From contig NZ_CAIWNQ010000001.1 of assembly GCF_903914075.1 (NCBI RefSeq), positions 62,001-126,000 on the forward strand: DNA of 64,000 bases, written 5' to 3'. Of this stretch, positions 8,725-18,674 are shown piece after piece. Position 1 is the stretch's first letter, and each line of letters opens with the position of its first letter. This stretch comes from Ruegeria sp. THAF57. GTDB lineage: Bacteria; Pseudomonadota; Alphaproteobacteria; Rhodobacterales; Rhodobacteraceae. The position numbers and the translations under genes are program-made. The notes under the pieces are model-generated. The model worked only from the letters and a program-made list of their open reading frames with translations. It was not told the DNA's origin and made no database searches.

Positions 8725-9477
8725 TTAGCCTTGAACCTTGGTGTAGGTCCCCTCGCCTGCAAGAATACCGCGAAAGCCGCCCGGCTCATCCAACCCGAAA
8801 ACGATCAGCGGCAAGTTGTTATCCCGTGCAAGCGCGATGGCCGATGCATCCATCACCCGCAGTCGCTTGGCCAGTACATCGTCATAGGTCACCGTGTCAT
8901 AGCGCACGGCATCTGAGTGTTCTTTGGGGTCTTTGTCATACACGCCATCGACACCGTTTTTACCCATAAAGATCGCCTCGCACGCCATTTCGTTGGCGCG
9001 TAGCGTCGCGGCAGTGTCGGTGGTAAAATATGGGTTTCCGGTTCCGGCCGCAAAAATACAAACCCGCTTTTTCTCAAGGTGACGCACGGCGCGGCGGCGG
9101 ATGTAGGGCTCGCAGACCTCATCCATCCGAATGGCCGAGATAACGCGGGTAAATACGCCGACCTCTTCCAAGGCGGACTGCATCCCAAGCGCGTTCATTA
9201 CTGTCGCCAGCATTCCCATATAATCAGCGGTCGTGCGTTCCATCCCCTGTGCCGAACCGCTCAGGCCACGGAAAATATTGCCGCCGCCAATGACCATGCA
9301 GATTTCGACGCCTAGATCGTGAACCGATTTCACCTCTTGCGCGATACGCTGAACGGTCGGTGGATGCAGGCCAAAGCCTTGATCCCCCATCAGTGCCTCG
9401 CCGGATATTTTCAGCATCACGCGCTTGTACTTTGTTTTCGGGGGTTCAACTGTGTCGGTCGTCGGGGAATGGCTCAT
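8725..9477 (-). CDS. pyrH: Uridylate (UMP) kinase
   Basis: A 250-residue amino-acid-kinase-fold enzyme that phosphorylates UMP to UDP with ATP in pyrimidine nucleotide synthesis. Signatures are [14 protein letters not shown] (about 18-31), [11 protein letters not shown] (about 61-71), the [16 protein letters not shown] loop and [15 protein letters not shown] near the C-terminus. The first 16 residues are an extra polar tail relative to enteric PyrH. GGAG lies 7 nt before the ATG. It is divergent from miaA and ends in a clear terminator. Confidence 0.97.
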   Translation of the reverse strand: MSHSPTTDTVEPPKTKYKRVMLKISGEALMGDQGFGLHPPTVQRIAQEVKSVHDLGVEICMVIGGGNIFRGLSGSAQGMERTTADYMGMLATVMNALGMQSALEEVGVFTRVISAIRMDEVCEPYIRRRAVRHLEKKRVCIFAAGTGNPYFTTDTAATLRANEMACEAIFMGKNGVDGVYDKDPKEHSDAVRYDTVTYDDVLAKRLRVMDASAIALARDNNLPLIVFGLDEPGGFRGILAGEGTYTKVQG

Positions 9478-9573
9478 GTTGCGCTCCGGGCTGGCACGGG
9501 TTTAATTCCGGCGCAAAATGAAGCAAAACCTCGGCAGGTTCAATGCGGATGGTAAGGAATGAGGCGTGCCGGG

Positions 9574-10467
9574 ATGAACAGTGCCAAAACTCTGCAGACC
9601 CTGGGTCGCCTGCCCAAGATTCCGGATGGTGTTCCGGTGCTGATCGCAGGCCCAACCGCATCTGGAAAATCCGCCCTTGCGTTAGAGATCGCCGAACAGT
9701 TCGGCGGCGACATCGTCAATGCGGATGCCAGTCAGGTATATGACTGCTGGCGTGTAATCTCGGCCCGTCCCTCAGTCGAAGAGGAGGCGCGCGCACCGCA
9801 CGTGTTATACGGCCATGTCGCATTCGATCAGGACTATTCAACGGGTCACTGGCTGCGCGACGTCAAACCGATATTGGCGGGCGGTCAACGCCCGATCATC
9901 GTAGGTGGGACCGGGTTGTATTTCTCGGCCCTCACCGAAGGTATGGCAAATATTCCAGCCACGCCGGCTGATGTGAGGGCCGAAGCGGACGGGCTGGACC
10001 TGTCCACCCTTATGGATGGGGTCGACTCCGAAACTTTGGCGGGCATCGACACGCAGAACCGTGCCCGTGTTCAGCGTGCCTGGGAAGTGCAGCGGTCCAC
10101 AGGCCGAAGCCTGCGCGACTGGCAGGCAGACACTCCACCCCCGATACTACGGCTACAAGACACCGTACCCATCGTCCTTGACGTGGACAAACAATGGCTT
10201 CTGGACAGGATCACGCGCCGTTTTGACATGATGCTGGACACTGGCGCGCTTGAGGAGGTGGAAGCAATGCGCGATAGGTACAATCCCGTGCTTCCAGCCT
10301 GTAAAGCCATCGGCGTACCCGAGCTTATGGCCTACCTTGAAGGTCATATGTCGTTGCAGGATGCGCGTGAGCGCGCGACCATCTCGACCCGGCAGTTTGC
10401 CAAGCGGCAACGGACATGGTTTCGCGCACGAATGAAAAACTGGAATCGGGTAGATTTCTCAAAGTGA
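9574..10467 (+). CDS. miaA: tRNA dimethylallyltransferase
   Basis: MiaA transfers a dimethylallyl group to the N6 of A37 in tRNAs that read UNN codons. The P-loop is [15 protein letters not shown], followed by [19 protein letters not shown] and the [12 protein letters not shown] motif; the C-terminus has the [12 protein letters not shown] tRNA-contact helix. I prefer ATG 9574 (297 residues), with GAGG 9 nt upstream; ATG 9559 would add five residues but its AAGGA abuts the codon. Length is slightly short but complete. It is transcribed away from pyrH. Confidence 0.96.
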   Translation: MNSAKTLQTLGRLPKIPDGVPVLIAGPTASGKSALALEIAEQFGGDIVNADASQVYDCWRVISARPSVEEEARAPHVLYGHVAFDQDYSTGHWLRDVKPILAGGQRPIIVGGTGLYFSALTEGMANIPATPADVRAEADGLDLSTLMDGVDSETLAGIDTQNRARVQRAWEVQRSTGRSLRDWQADTPPPILRLQDTVPIVLDVDKQWLLDRITRRFDMMLDTGALEEVEAMRDRYNPVLPACKAIGVPELMAYLEGHMSLQDARERATISTRQFAKRQRTWFRARMKNWNRVDFSK

Positions 10468-10794
10468 TACCTTGTGCAGGCTGAACTCCAAGACCTGCGT
10501 TTCCAACTGCCCCAAAAATTTCCCCGAATCTCTGCTGCTGACGCTGCCAGAGAGGAACAATTACGCGCGTTCGCCGGACATTATTGCTGACAAACTCGGG
10601 CCACCGATGTCGCTTTTGTACCTCGAATGACGATTTCGAACATTGACCTGATTTAAATTCTGGTGCCGAATGTCCCCATGGGGGTGTTCAAATTCCAAAA
10701 AACAAGAACCCGAGAACCTGCTGCCCGACGTGTTCGGGTCTGAGCTGTTCGAAACTCTATCAATAAAAATACTATGTCACAGGGAGAGACATAA
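10468..10794 (+). other. Intergenic region before the ABC operon (327 bp)
   Basis: No convincing gene lies here; a minus-strand ORF across 10653-10892 overlaps the start of the next gene and looks spurious. It contains a CCCCATGGGG palindrome near 10676 and a GGGAGAG ribosome site just before 10795, so it probably carries the promoter and leader of the peptide ABC operon. I cannot identify promoter boxes with confidence. Confidence 0.5.
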
Positions 10795-12465
10795 ATGGAA
10801 AACCAAACAATCACCGGAGCACCGATGCACTGGGCGGCAGAAATGCATGCGCAAGAGTATCGGGACGGTAAACTTAGTCGGCGCGAATTCATGGCGCGCG
10901 CAACTGCATTGGGTGTCGCCGTTCCAGCCGCTTATGGCATGATCGGCCTGCAGTCACCTGCGGCAGCCCAAGAACCCCAGCGTGGCGGCACCATTCGCTA
11001 TCAGATGGAAGTCCGCGCCCTGAAGGACCCGCGCACCTATGACTGGACACAGATTGCCACCTTCACCGCGGGCTGGCTGGAATATCTGGTCGAATACAAC
11101 AATGACGGCTCGTTCAAGCCCATGCTGCTGGAAAGCTGGGAAGCAAACGATGACGCGACCGAGTACACGCTGAATGTCCGCAAGGGCGTCAAGTGGAACA
11201 ATGGTGATGACTTCACCGCCGAAGACGTTGCACGCAACATCGAAGGCTGGTGTGACGCAGGGCTCGAGGGTAACTCGATGGCGTCACGCATGGCATCGCT
11301 TGTAGATGAGAGCACCCAGAAAGCCGCAGACGGGGCCATCACTGTTGTCGACACGCATACCGTTAAGCTGAAATGCAGTGCCCCGGACATCACGATCATT
11401 CCGGGCATGGCCGACTATCCGGCGGCTATCGTGCACAGCAGCTTTGACGCAAATAACATGCTGGCCAACCCTGTCGGCACGGGCTTCATGATCCCAGAAA
11501 GCCACGAAGTTGGCGTCAAAGGTGTTCTTGTACGCAACGAAGAATTCGAATGGTGGGGCTATGAGGCCGGCAAAGGCGGCTACATTGACCGGATCGAGTT
11601 CATCGACTACGGCACCGACCCTGCGGCGTTCCTGGCGGCTTATGAGGCCGAAGAGATCGACATGAACTGGGAGTCGGTCGGCGAGTTTGTCGATATTTTT
11701 GACAGCATCGGCCTTGTGCGTTCGGAAATCCCGTCGGGCTTTACCATCGTAATTCGTCCCAACCAATTGGCCGAGGATGAGAACGGCAACAAGATCTATG
11801 GCGACAAGCGTGTCCGCCAGGCTCTGGCCATGGCGGTCGATAACGAAGTCTGTCTGGAACTTGGCATGTCAGGTTACGGCATTCCTGCCGACAACTGCCA
11901 CGTTGGCCCGATGCACCCCGAGTATGACTCGGCTATAACCCGCATCCCGTATGATCCTGCGGCGGCGAAAGCCCTGATGGATGAAGCGGGCATGGGCGAC
12001 TTTGAGCATGAAGTTCAGTCCATTGACGATGACTGGCGTCGCAACACCACAGCGGCCGTCGTCGCGCAGCTTAACGACGCGGGCATCAAGGCCAAGCATA
12101 CGATCCTGCCCGGCTCGACCTTCTGGAACGACTGGACCAAGTACCCCTACTCGTCGACCAACTGGAACCACCGTCCGCTCGGCACGCAGGTTCTGGCTTT
12201 GGCTTACAAGTCCGGGGTGGCCTGGAACGAGTCCGGCTTTGCCAATGACGAGTTCGATACGCTGCTGGCCGAGGCAAACTCGATCGCGGATGTCGACCAG
12301 CGCCGCGAGGTGATGGCCAAGCTGCAAGCGATCATGATCGACGAAGGCGTCGTCATCCAGCCATACTGGAGGACCGCAATGCGTCACCACCGTGACAACA
12401 TGGTGGGTGTCGAAAAGCACATCGCGGATCTGCCGCAACTGTATAAGTTCGGCATCGTATCCTAA
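10795..12465 (+). CDS. Peptide-type ABC transporter substrate-binding protein (SBP_bac_5), Tat-exported
   Basis: A 556-residue periplasmic receptor of the dipeptide/oligopeptide/nickel family. The N-terminus has a twin-arginine signal (SRREFM, residues 28-33), then a hydrophobic stretch and AQE as likely cleavage site. Family features are the GGTIRYQ start, [22 protein letters not shown] (split here by positions of about 120-140) and the late [10 protein letters not shown] segment. Tat export suggests folding in the cytoplasm before secretion. GGGAGAG precedes the ATG. It leads an operon with two permeases and a dual ATPase and is separated from the permease by a terminator-like hairpin. The substrate may be a peptide, but sugars or opines are also handled by this family. 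Confidence 0.92.
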   Translation: MENQTITGAPMHWAAEMHAQEYRDGKLSRREFMARATALGVAVPAAYGMIGLQSPAAAQEPQRGGTIRYQMEVRALKDPRTYDWTQIATFTAGWLEYLVEYNNDGSFKPMLLESWEANDDATEYTLNVRKGVKWNNGDDFTAEDVARNIEGWCDAGLEGNSMASRMASLVDESTQKAADGAITVVDTHTVKLKCSAPDITIIPGMADYPAAIVHSSFDANNMLANPVGTGFMIPESHEVGVKGVLVRNEEFEWWGYEAGKGGYIDRIEFIDYGTDPAAFLAAYEAEEIDMNWESVGEFVDIFDSIGLVRSEIPSGFTIVIRPNQLAEDENGNKIYGDKRVRQALAMAVDNEVCLELGMSGYGIPADNCHVGPMHPEYDSAITRIPYDPAAAKALMDEAGMGDFEHEVQSIDDDWRRNTTAAVVAQLNDAGIKAKHTILPGSTFWNDWTKYPYSSTNWNHRPLGTQVLALAYKSGVAWNESGFANDEFDTLLAEANSIADVDQRREVMAKLQAIMIDEGVVIQPYWRTAMRHHRDNMVGVEKHIADLPQLYKFGIVS

Positions 12466-12478
12466 GCCAAAAAAACAC

Positions 12479-12507
12479 AAGGCCGCGCCTACCAGGGGCG
12501 GCCTTTT
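12479..12507 (+). terminator. Terminator or attenuator hairpin between binding protein and permease
   Basis: AAGGCCGC (12479-12486), an 11-nt loop and GCGGCCTT (12498-12505) with TTTT at the 3' side form an intrinsic terminator 14 bp after the binding-protein stop. In ABC operons such a site usually lets the receptor be made in excess over the membrane components. Confidence 0.8.
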
Positions 12508-12587
12508 CGTCCTGACCACGGCGACCAGAAAAACAGCGATGCGTGCGGCGAAAACACCGACACGCTAGCCTACCAACAGGGGCTACC

Positions 12588-13634
12588 ATGGGACTTTTCA
12601 TACTAAGGCGCGTCGGCATTATGCTGTTGACCGCACTGTGCCTTACCTTCCTGGTCTTCTTTCTGACCAACCTCTATCCGAATCTAGAAAAGCTGGCGAA
12701 AACGCAGGGCAATTTCAGGATGTCGGACGAGCAAGTCGAAAGCTTTCTGGAAAAAGGCGGATACCTTCAGCCAACGCCCATAAAATACGGCGAGTGGTTG
12801 GGTGTTTTGCCTTCCTACAGGCACACGAATGAAGACGGCACCGTACAAGGCAGATGTATCCTGCCGGGCAAGACTGCCGAAGAATCTCCGAATTTCTGCG
12901 GGATCCTGCAGGGGTATTGGGGGTATTCAACGGTCTTCAAGGAAGAAGTCTCAACTGTTGTTGGTAACCGGCTTGCCCTGACGGGCCGCTTGATGTTCTG
13001 GGTCATGCTTCTGATGGTCCCATCCGCTTTGATCCTTGGGATTTTGGCTGGCATGAAAGAAGGGTCAGCCACCGACCGGACTCTTTCGACCTTTGCGATC
13101 ACCACCACGGCAACACCGGAATATGTGTCAGGTGTTATCTTCATCGCGATCTTCACCTCGTCTGCCGTCGGGCTGAAATGGTTCAAAGGGACCGCCACGC
13201 AAGCGATGGAAAATCCAACGTTCGAGAACTTTTTCCTGCCGGTGTTGACCATTGCCCTATACGGGATGGGTTACATTGCCCGCATGACCCGCGCCTCGAT
13301 GACCGAGGTGATGACGGCGCAATACATCCGAACCGCGCGCCTGAAAGGTGTCTCGTTCCCGAACATCGTCATGAAACACGCGCTACGGAACGCTCTGATC
13401 GCGCCGTTCACCGTCATCATGCTGCAGTTCCCATGGCTGCTGAATGGCGTGGTGATCGTCGAGACCTTGTTCAACTACAAGGGTTTTGGCTGGGCGCTGG
13501 TACAGGCCGCTGGCAACAACGACATCCAGCTCTTGCTGGCGATATCGGTCGTGTCGGTCTTTGTGGTGCTGGTGACGCAGCTGATCTCGGATATCGGCTA
13601 TGTCTACCTCAACCCGCGCATCCGCATTTCGTAA
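12588..13634 (+). CDS. Peptide-type ABC transporter permease, DppB/OppB-like
   Basis: A 348-residue inner-membrane permease. TM1 is at about residues 5-28 (RRVGIMLLTALCLTFLVFF), followed by an unusually long extracytoplasmic segment (about 33-110), then five more TM helices. The family EAA-type loop is near LKGVSFPNIVMKHALRNALI. I choose ATG 12588 because AGGGG lies just upstream and the frame before it (from 12543) is polar and unlike the family. It forms the channel with the next permease, 13 bp downstream after an AAGGAGGG site. Confidence 0.93.
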   Translation: MGLFILRRVGIMLLTALCLTFLVFFLTNLYPNLEKLAKTQGNFRMSDEQVESFLEKGGYLQPTPIKYGEWLGVLPSYRHTNEDGTVQGRCILPGKTAEESPNFCGILQGYWGYSTVFKEEVSTVVGNRLALTGRLMFWVMLLMVPSALILGILAGMKEGSATDRTLSTFAITTTATPEYVSGVIFIAIFTSSAVGLKWFKGTATQAMENPTFENFFLPVLTIALYGMGYIARMTRASMTEVMTAQYIRTARLKGVSFPNIVMKHALRNALIAPFTVIMLQFPWLLNGVVIVETLFNYKGFGWALVQAAGNNDIQLLLAISVVSVFVVLVTQLISDIGYVYLNPRIRIS

Positions 13635-13647
13635 GGAGGGATAGATC

Positions 13648-15111
13648 ATGGAACCACTTACCTGGACCGGCTCTATCGCCTTCCTGAACCCGTTGCTGGC
13701 CATAGCCTTGGCGCTGATGGTTATTTCGATCTTGGCCTGGATACTGGCCAGCATCATCCTGCCGGAACCCCAGATGACCGTGAACCCAGATGGGACGCTG
13801 ACATCCGGATCGGGCGTACGGAACCTCATTCAAACTGTGCTGCGCTTTAGTTTTCTGGCAAGCGTCGGGCTGGGCGTTGCCTATATCGTTCTGGGCGTCC
13901 TCATGGGTACAAGCGCCGGTATCATCGGGGCCATGTCCCAGCAATTTCTGCCCGTCTGGTTGTCGCTAGTCCTTCTCTATGCCATGTCGATTGCATTCAA
14001 GCGCAAGCTTGGGCTCTACGGAAAACTGTTTGACAGCCCGATAGGTATGATCGGTTTTGGGCTTGTGATGTTCTGGGTGTTTACCGGCATCTTTGGCGCT
14101 CTTGACCTGATCGTGACGCACGACCCGCTCTCGCAGGTTTCGGGGATGAAGAACAAAGTACCCGGAACGCCTCTGCCCAGCATCGAAGACGGGGAATACG
14201 CCTGGTACCTGCTGGGGGGCGACAATCTTGCGCGCGATGTGTTCAGTCGCATGGTCAAAGGGGCGTGGATCGTCGTCCAGATCGCGCCGTTGGCGACAAT
14301 GTTTGCCTTCATGGTCGGGATCACGCTTGGATTGCCTGCCGGGTATTACGGCGCCCGTCTGGACACGCTGTTGTCGTTCCTGGCGAACCTTATCCTAGCC
14401 TTCCCGGTGATCCTGCTGTTCTACCTACTTGTAACACCCGAGATCGTGGCGACAGGTGTGCCGAACTATATGGCGGCTATCCTGTTCATCTTCCCGATCA
14501 TATTCCTTGGTGTGCTTTTGAACTCGCGCTATTACACAAGGCCGACGTTCCGCACTCCGCTTCTAATTGGTGTTCTAGGTGTTGCGCTGTGGCTGTATCT
14601 GTCGCTGATCTCAACGAATGGCTACATCGTAAACACGGACAACTACAGCATTTGGGGACTGCCCACCTATCTGGACCTTTTTGATGTGCCCGGAGGGATT
14701 TTGGTCGTCTTTGTCTCGGTGGTTTTTGTAAACTCACCAACCGTGTTCCGTATCGTGCGCGGTTTGGCGATGGACATCAAAACCCGCGACTATGTCGCTG
14801 CGGCTCAGACACGCGGCGAAGGGCCATGGTACATCATGCTGTGGGAAATTCTGCCAAACGCGCGGGGTCCGCTGATCGTCGATTTCTGTCTGCGGATTGG
14901 CTATACCACCATCCTTTTGGGGACTTTGGGTTTCTTTGGGCTGGGATTGCCACCGGAAAGCCCAGACTGGGGATCAACGATCAACGAAGGGCGTAAGCTG
15001 TTGTCGATCTATCTGCACCCCGCCCTGCCACCTGCCTTGGCCCTGTTATCTTTGGTTCTGGGACTGAACCTGTTGGCGGATGGTTTGCGCGAAGAAAGTC
15101 TGAAGGACTGA
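13648..15111 (+). CDS. Peptide-type ABC transporter permease, DppC/OppC-like with N-terminal extension
   Basis: A 487-residue permease, far longer than usual DppC (about 300). The canonical part begins near residue 131 (IGMIGFGLVMFWVFTGIFG). It contains NLARDVFSRMVKGAW, the PAGYYG loop and the ATPase-contact loop RGEGPWYIMLWEILPNARGP. Before it are about 125 residues with hydrophobic helices near 13-36, 66-88 and 98-116. A second insertion with further helices lies between about 270 and 340. The extra helices are not explained by transport itself and may stabilise the complex. It follows the DppB-like gene by 13 bp. Confidence 0.92.
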   Translation: MEPLTWTGSIAFLNPLLAIALALMVISILAWILASIILPEPQMTVNPDGTLTSGSGVRNLIQTVLRFSFLASVGLGVAYIVLGVLMGTSAGIIGAMSQQFLPVWLSLVLLYAMSIAFKRKLGLYGKLFDSPIGMIGFGLVMFWVFTGIFGALDLIVTHDPLSQVSGMKNKVPGTPLPSIEDGEYAWYLLGGDNLARDVFSRMVKGAWIVVQIAPLATMFAFMVGITLGLPAGYYGARLDTLLSFLANLILAFPVILLFYLLVTPEIVATGVPNYMAAILFIFPIIFLGVLLNSRYYTRPTFRTPLLIGVLGVALWLYLSLISTNGYIVNTDNYSIWGLPTYLDLFDVPGGILVVFVSVVFVNSPTVFRIVRGLAMDIKTRDYVAAAQTRGEGPWYIMLWEILPNARGPLIVDFCLRIGYTTILLGTLGFFGLGLPPESPDWGSTINEGRKLLSIYLHPALPPALALLSLVLGLNLLADGLREESLKD

Positions 15112-15122
15112 TTGTGATCGAA

Positions 15123-15172
15123 GGGGGGGGGGGGTGCCCCCGGACCCCCAGGATATTTTTAGCCAGATGAAG
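15123..15172 (+). repeat. Intergenic repeat copy with G12 run (roseobacter-type GGATATTT...CCAGATGAAG element)
   Basis: Between the permease stop and the ATPase start lie twelve G residues (15123-15134), GCCCCC and CCCCC blocks that can pair with them, and then GGATATTTTTAGCCAGATG followed by AAG (15151-15172). The same core occurs twice, inverted, at 63541-63603. The G/C blocks can form a hairpin. Here the element sits inside an operon, not at its end. Confidence 0.75.
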
Positions 15173-15205
15173 GGGATTCCCTGACTCTCGCGAGGAGTAA
15201 GCAAG

Positions 15206-17293
15206 ATGAACAAACTGGCGGATTATGACGGGCCAATTCTTGAGATCGACAAGCTGTCGATTTCGTTCTTTACCCGTCTGCGGGAAATTCCGGCCGTTAT
15301 GGATTTTTCGGTCAGCGTCCAGCCCGGAGAGGCTGTCGGACTGGTCGGTGAATCCGGCTGTGGCAAGTCCACTGTCGCGCTGGGGGTCATGCAGGACCTT
15401 GGCAAGAACGGGCGCATTGTCGGCGGTACCATCAAGTTCAAAGGGCGCGATCTAGCCGAGATGACGTCGGACGAGCTGCGCGATATTCGCGGCAATGAGA
15501 TCGCTATGATCTATCAGGAGCCGATGGCTTCGCTGAACCCGGCTATGAAGATTGGCAAGCAGTTAATGGAAGTGCCGATGATCCATGAAGGCGTCGGCGC
15601 GGAGGAAGCTTATGCGCGCGCTCTGGAGGTGGTCACCGACGTGCGCCTGCCCGACCCTGAGCGGATGCTGAACTCATTCCCACATCAGTTGTCGGGAGGG
15701 CAGCAGCAGCGGATCGTGATCGCTATGGCGCTGATGTCGAAGCCCGCGCTTTTGATACTGGACGAGCCGACAACGGCGTTGGATGTGACGGTCGAGGCTG
15801 CCGTTGTCGAGTTGGTCAAGGACTTGGGCAAGAAATACGGCACTTCGATGCTGTTCATCTCGCACAATCTGGGGCTGGTGCTTGAGACCTGCGACCGGCT
15901 TTGCGTGATGTATTCCGGTGAGGCGGTTGAGCGTGGTTCGATCCATGACGTGTTCGACGAAATGCAGCACCCTTACACACAGGCGCTGTTCCGCTCGATC
16001 CCCCTGCCGGGGGCTGACAAGAACGCGCGGCCTCTGGTGGCCATACCCGGAAACTTTCCTTTGCCGCATGAACGCCCGCCGGGGTGTAATTTCGGGCCGC
16101 GTTGTGACTATTTCGAGGAAGGCCGGTGCGACGCGCAGAACATTCTGATGGAGGCCGTTCCGGGCAATGACCGCCACCATACACGGTGCCTGAAATTCAA
16201 GGAAATCGACTGGAACGCGCCGATCACTGTGTCTGAGCAGAAGGAAAAAGCCGAAATCGGCCGTACCGTTCTGAAGATGGACAACCTCAAGAAATACTAT
16301 GAGGTGGCTGCGAATGCCCTGTTCGGTGGCGGTGAGAAGAAGGTTGTGAAAGCCAATGAGACGCTGAGCTTCGAGGCTCATGAGTCTGAGACCTTGGCCA
16401 TCGTGGGTGAGTCCGGCTGTGGTAAATCCACTTTTGCCAAGGTTCTGATGGGGCTTGAAACAGCGACCGATGGTCAGATTTTGCTGGATAACCGCAACAT
16501 CGAAGCTGTGCCGATCGAGGAGCGCGATGCAAAGACCGTTGGCGAAGTGCAGATGGTGTTCCAGAACCCGTTTGACACGCTGAACCCATCCATGACCGTC
16601 GGCCGCCAGATCATTCGGGCGCTGGAGATTTTCGGCGTTGGGAATTCCGAGGCTGAACGCAAAAAGCGAATGCTGGAGCTTTTGGACCTGGTGAAGCTTC
16701 CGCGCGCCTTTGCCGATCGAATGCCGCGGCAATTGTCAGGTGGGCAGAAGCAGCGTGTCGGTATCGCCCGCGCCTTTGCCGGGGACGCGCGGATCGTGGT
16801 TGCGGACGAACCGGTCTCGGCGTTGGATGTGTCGGTGCAGGCAGCGGTCACGGATCTGCTGATGGAGATTCAACGCGAACACAAAACCACGCTTTTGTTC
16901 ATCAGCCATGACCTGTCCATTGTGCGGTACCTGAGCGACAGGGTGATGGTGATGTATCTGGGTCATGTGGTCGAGTTGGGGACGACGGACCAGGTCTTCT
17001 CACCGCCGTATCACCCATATACCGAGGCCCTGCTGAGTGCGGTTCCAATTGCTGATACGTCGATCGAAAAACAGCATATCGTTCTTGAAGGCGACATTCC
17101 GTCGGCAATGAGCCCGCCTCCCGGCTGCCCTTTCCAGACGCGTTGCCGCTGGAAGTCTGAGGTGCCGGACGGACGGTGTGAGCATGACGTACCGCCCGTC
17201 AAAACCCTTGCTGACGGTCATCAGATAAAATGCCATTTGGCTGATGATATTTTGGCGCGGATGGAGCCCGTCATCAAAATTGCGGCGGAATAG
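15206..17293 (+). CDS. Dual ATP-binding protein of the peptide ABC importer (DppD-DppF fusion)
   Basis: A 695-residue protein with two complete ABC ATPase domains in tandem. The first (about 10-330) has Walker A GESGCGKST at 48-56, signature LSGGQQQR, Walker B LLILDEPT and an oligopeptide-type C-terminal CNFGPRCDY segment with cysteines that may hold an iron-sulfur cluster in this family. The second (about 355-690) repeats GESGCGKST, LSGGQKQR, VVADEPVSALD and CPFQTRCRW. It energises the two permeases. It starts 94 bp after the permease stop, after the G12/repeat segment, with GAGGAG upstream of the ATG. The operon ends 15 bp later in a terminator. Confidence 0.95.
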   Translation: MNKLADYDGPILEIDKLSISFFTRLREIPAVMDFSVSVQPGEAVGLVGESGCGKSTVALGVMQDLGKNGRIVGGTIKFKGRDLAEMTSDELRDIRGNEIAMIYQEPMASLNPAMKIGKQLMEVPMIHEGVGAEEAYARALEVVTDVRLPDPERMLNSFPHQLSGGQQQRIVIAMALMSKPALLILDEPTTALDVTVEAAVVELVKDLGKKYGTSMLFISHNLGLVLETCDRLCVMYSGEAVERGSIHDVFDEMQHPYTQALFRSIPLPGADKNARPLVAIPGNFPLPHERPPGCNFGPRCDYFEEGRCDAQNILMEAVPGNDRHHTRCLKFKEIDWNAPITVSEQKEKAEIGRTVLKMDNLKKYYEVAANALFGGGEKKVVKANETLSFEAHESETLAIVGESGCGKSTFAKVLMGLETATDGQILLDNRNIEAVPIEERDAKTVGEVQMVFQNPFDTLNPSMTVGRQIIRALEIFGVGNSEAERKKRMLELLDLVKLPRAFADRMPRQLSGGQKQRVGIARAFAGDARIVVADEPVSALDVSVQAAVTDLLMEIQREHKTTLLFISHDLSIVRYLSDRVMVMYLGHVVELGTTDQVFSPPYHPYTEALLSAVPIADTSIEKQHIVLEGDIPSAMSPPPGCPFQTRCRWKSEVPDGRCEHDVPPVKTLADGHQIKCHLADDILARMEPVIKIAAE

Positions 17294-17308
17294 ACGATCA
17301 TAACGAAG

Positions 17309-17334
17309 GAACCGGTCATCGTGCCGGTTCTTTT
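17309..17334 (+). terminator. Rho-independent terminator of the ABC operon
   Basis: GAACCGG (17309-17315), loop TCATCGTG, CCGGTTC (17324-17330) and TTTT form a compact stem with T-run 15 bp after the ATPase stop. The convergent lytic transglycosylase gene ends at 17353. Confidence 0.88.
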
Positions 17335-17352
17335 GTCCCTGAATCGTTTAGA

Positions 17353-17937
17353 TTACCCGCCCCAGATGACCTTTACGTAGTTCTGGGTTTCTTTGTACGG
17401 CGGAACACCGCCGTGCTTTTCAACCGCCTTTGGCCCCGCGTTATACGCCGCCAGAGCCAAGCGCCACGATTTGAACTTGCGGTACTGCCACGACAGGTAA
17501 CGCGCACCACCTTCAAGGTTCTGTTTGGGATCATGCGGGTTTACGCCCAAAAGCTGCGCAGTTCCGGGCATCAACTGCGCAAGACCCAGCGCGCCCTTGT
17601 GCGATACGGCATGGGGGTTCCAGCCACTTTCCTGCTGAACAAGTCGAAGAAATAGATCTTCAGGCACATTGTGTTTGCGGGCCGCTTGGCGTGCCAAGGA
17701 CAGGTATTGGCCGCGGTACTTACCGTTATAGCGCTTACTGAACGTCCCCGAAGCTGTTTTTCGCTTGGGCTTCAGCCGTTCGGAATCGCGATACTGGGTT
17801 GCCGCACGGGTATCCAATATCTTGGCCTGCTTGAGAAAAATGTCCTTACGGCTTTTGGTAGACAATGTCTGAGCCGCAGCCGGAACTGAAACCAGCGCAA
17901 GGCAAACCCCTAAAAACCAACCAACCAGAAAACGCAT
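17353..17937 (-). CDS. Lytic murein transglycosylase (SLT domain)
   Basis: A 194-residue secreted protein with an N-terminal signal peptide ([19 protein letters not shown], likely cleaved after AAAQ). Its SLT/lysozyme-like domain is at about residues 75-190. The catalytic Glu lies in [10 protein letters not shown], followed by [13 protein letters not shown] and the AYNAGP motif. It cleaves peptidoglycan between MurNAc and GlcNAc with 1,6-anhydro formation. The start at ATG 17937 is preferred over an in-frame TTG at 17946. It is small compared with Slt70 and is monodomain. The basic segment before the domain (about 50-70) may contact the wall. It converges with the ABC operon. Confidence 0.93.
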   Translation of the reverse strand: MRFLVGWFLGVCLALVSVPAAAQTLSTKSRKDIFLKQAKILDTRAATQYRDSERLKPKRKTASGTFSKRYNGKYRGQYLSLARQAARKHNVPEDLFLRLVQQESGWNPHAVSHKGALGLAQLMPGTAQLLGVNPHDPKQNLEGGARYLSWQYRKFKSWRLALAAYNAGPKAVEKHGGVPPYKETQNYVKVIWGG

Positions 17938-18146
17938 TAATGCCAATCCCGCTCGTCCACGAACCCGACTGAGTATAGATATTTCAGTAAAAAATGAAAG
18001 CTTGGTAAAAATTTTCTGAGTGATTTGCTGCTCAGCGCGGTCTTCATCAACTATGTTTTAACCGCGCGGCAGGCCGTATAGGGTCGGCAACAGAACACAA
18101 GCGCCAGATTCGGGCGCGATCCAGTCAGACAAGAACGAGGACATAC

Positions 18147-18656
18147 ATGGCGGGTTCAGTAAATAAGGTCATTCTGGTCGGAAATCTGGGCGCAGACCCC
18201 GAGGTCCGATCGTTTCAGAACGGTGGCAAGGTGTGCAACCTGCGCCTTGCCACGTCGGAAACGTGGAAGGACCGCAACACCGGCGAACGGCGTGACCGGA
18301 CACAGTGGCACTCGGTCGCGATCTTTTCGGAACCTCTGGCCCGCATTGCTGAACAGTACCTGCGCAAGGGCAGCAAGGTTTATATCGAAGGCCAGTTGGA
18401 AACACGTAAATGGCAGGACCAGTCCGGCCAAGACCGATATACGACAGAAGTTGTTTTGCGCCCCTATCGCGGCGAACTGACATTGCTGGATAGCCGTGGC
18501 GACGGCGGCGGACAGTCTGGCGGTTACGGCGGAGGCCAGTCTGGCGGCTATGGCGGCGGTCAGGCGGGCGGCGGTTACGGCGACCCCTACGGCGCGCCCT
18601 CTGGATCCCCTGCCCCTGCATCCGGCGGAATCGACGACGACGAGATTCCGTTCTAA
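18147..18656 (+). CDS. ssb: Single-stranded DNA-binding protein
   Basis: A 169-residue SSB with an N-terminal OB fold (residues 1-110, [19 protein letters not shown]). A glycine/glutamine-rich linker (about 118-150) follows, then the acidic tail DDDEIPF, which recruits replication and repair partners. It protects single-stranded DNA as a tetramer. The linker is encoded by imperfect tandem repeats. No LexA box is visible upstream, although SSB is SOS-regulated in some bacteria. The M50 protease gene follows by 18 bp. Confidence 0.97.
   Translation: MAGSVNKVILVGNLGADPEVRSFQNGGKVCNLRLATSETWKDRNTGERRDRTQWHSVAIFSEPLARIAEQYLRKGSKVYIEGQLETRKWQDQSGQDRYTTEVVLRPYRGELTLLDSRGDGGGQSGGYGGGQSGGYGGGQAGGGYGDPYGAPSGSPAPASGGIDDDEIPF
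18504..18578 (+). repeat. Gly/Gln-rich tandem repeats in the ssb linker
   Basis: Three imperfect units of 21-27 nt encode [15 protein letters not shown] and GGGQAGGGY. Such linker repeats can change length by slippage without affecting the OB fold or acidic tail. Confidence 0.8.
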
Positions 18657-18674
18657 GCAAAACGGAGATTGGTG

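Noticed and set aside
10663..10742. Terminator between miaA and the ABC operon
   Set aside because: Only weak stems (CCCCATGGGG; ACCCGA with TCGGGT) and no T-run; not convincing.
15674..16732. 352-codon minus-strand ORF inside the dual ABC ATPase gene
   Set aside because: It runs antisense to well-conserved ATPase motifs and its translation is low-complexity and unrelated to any family.
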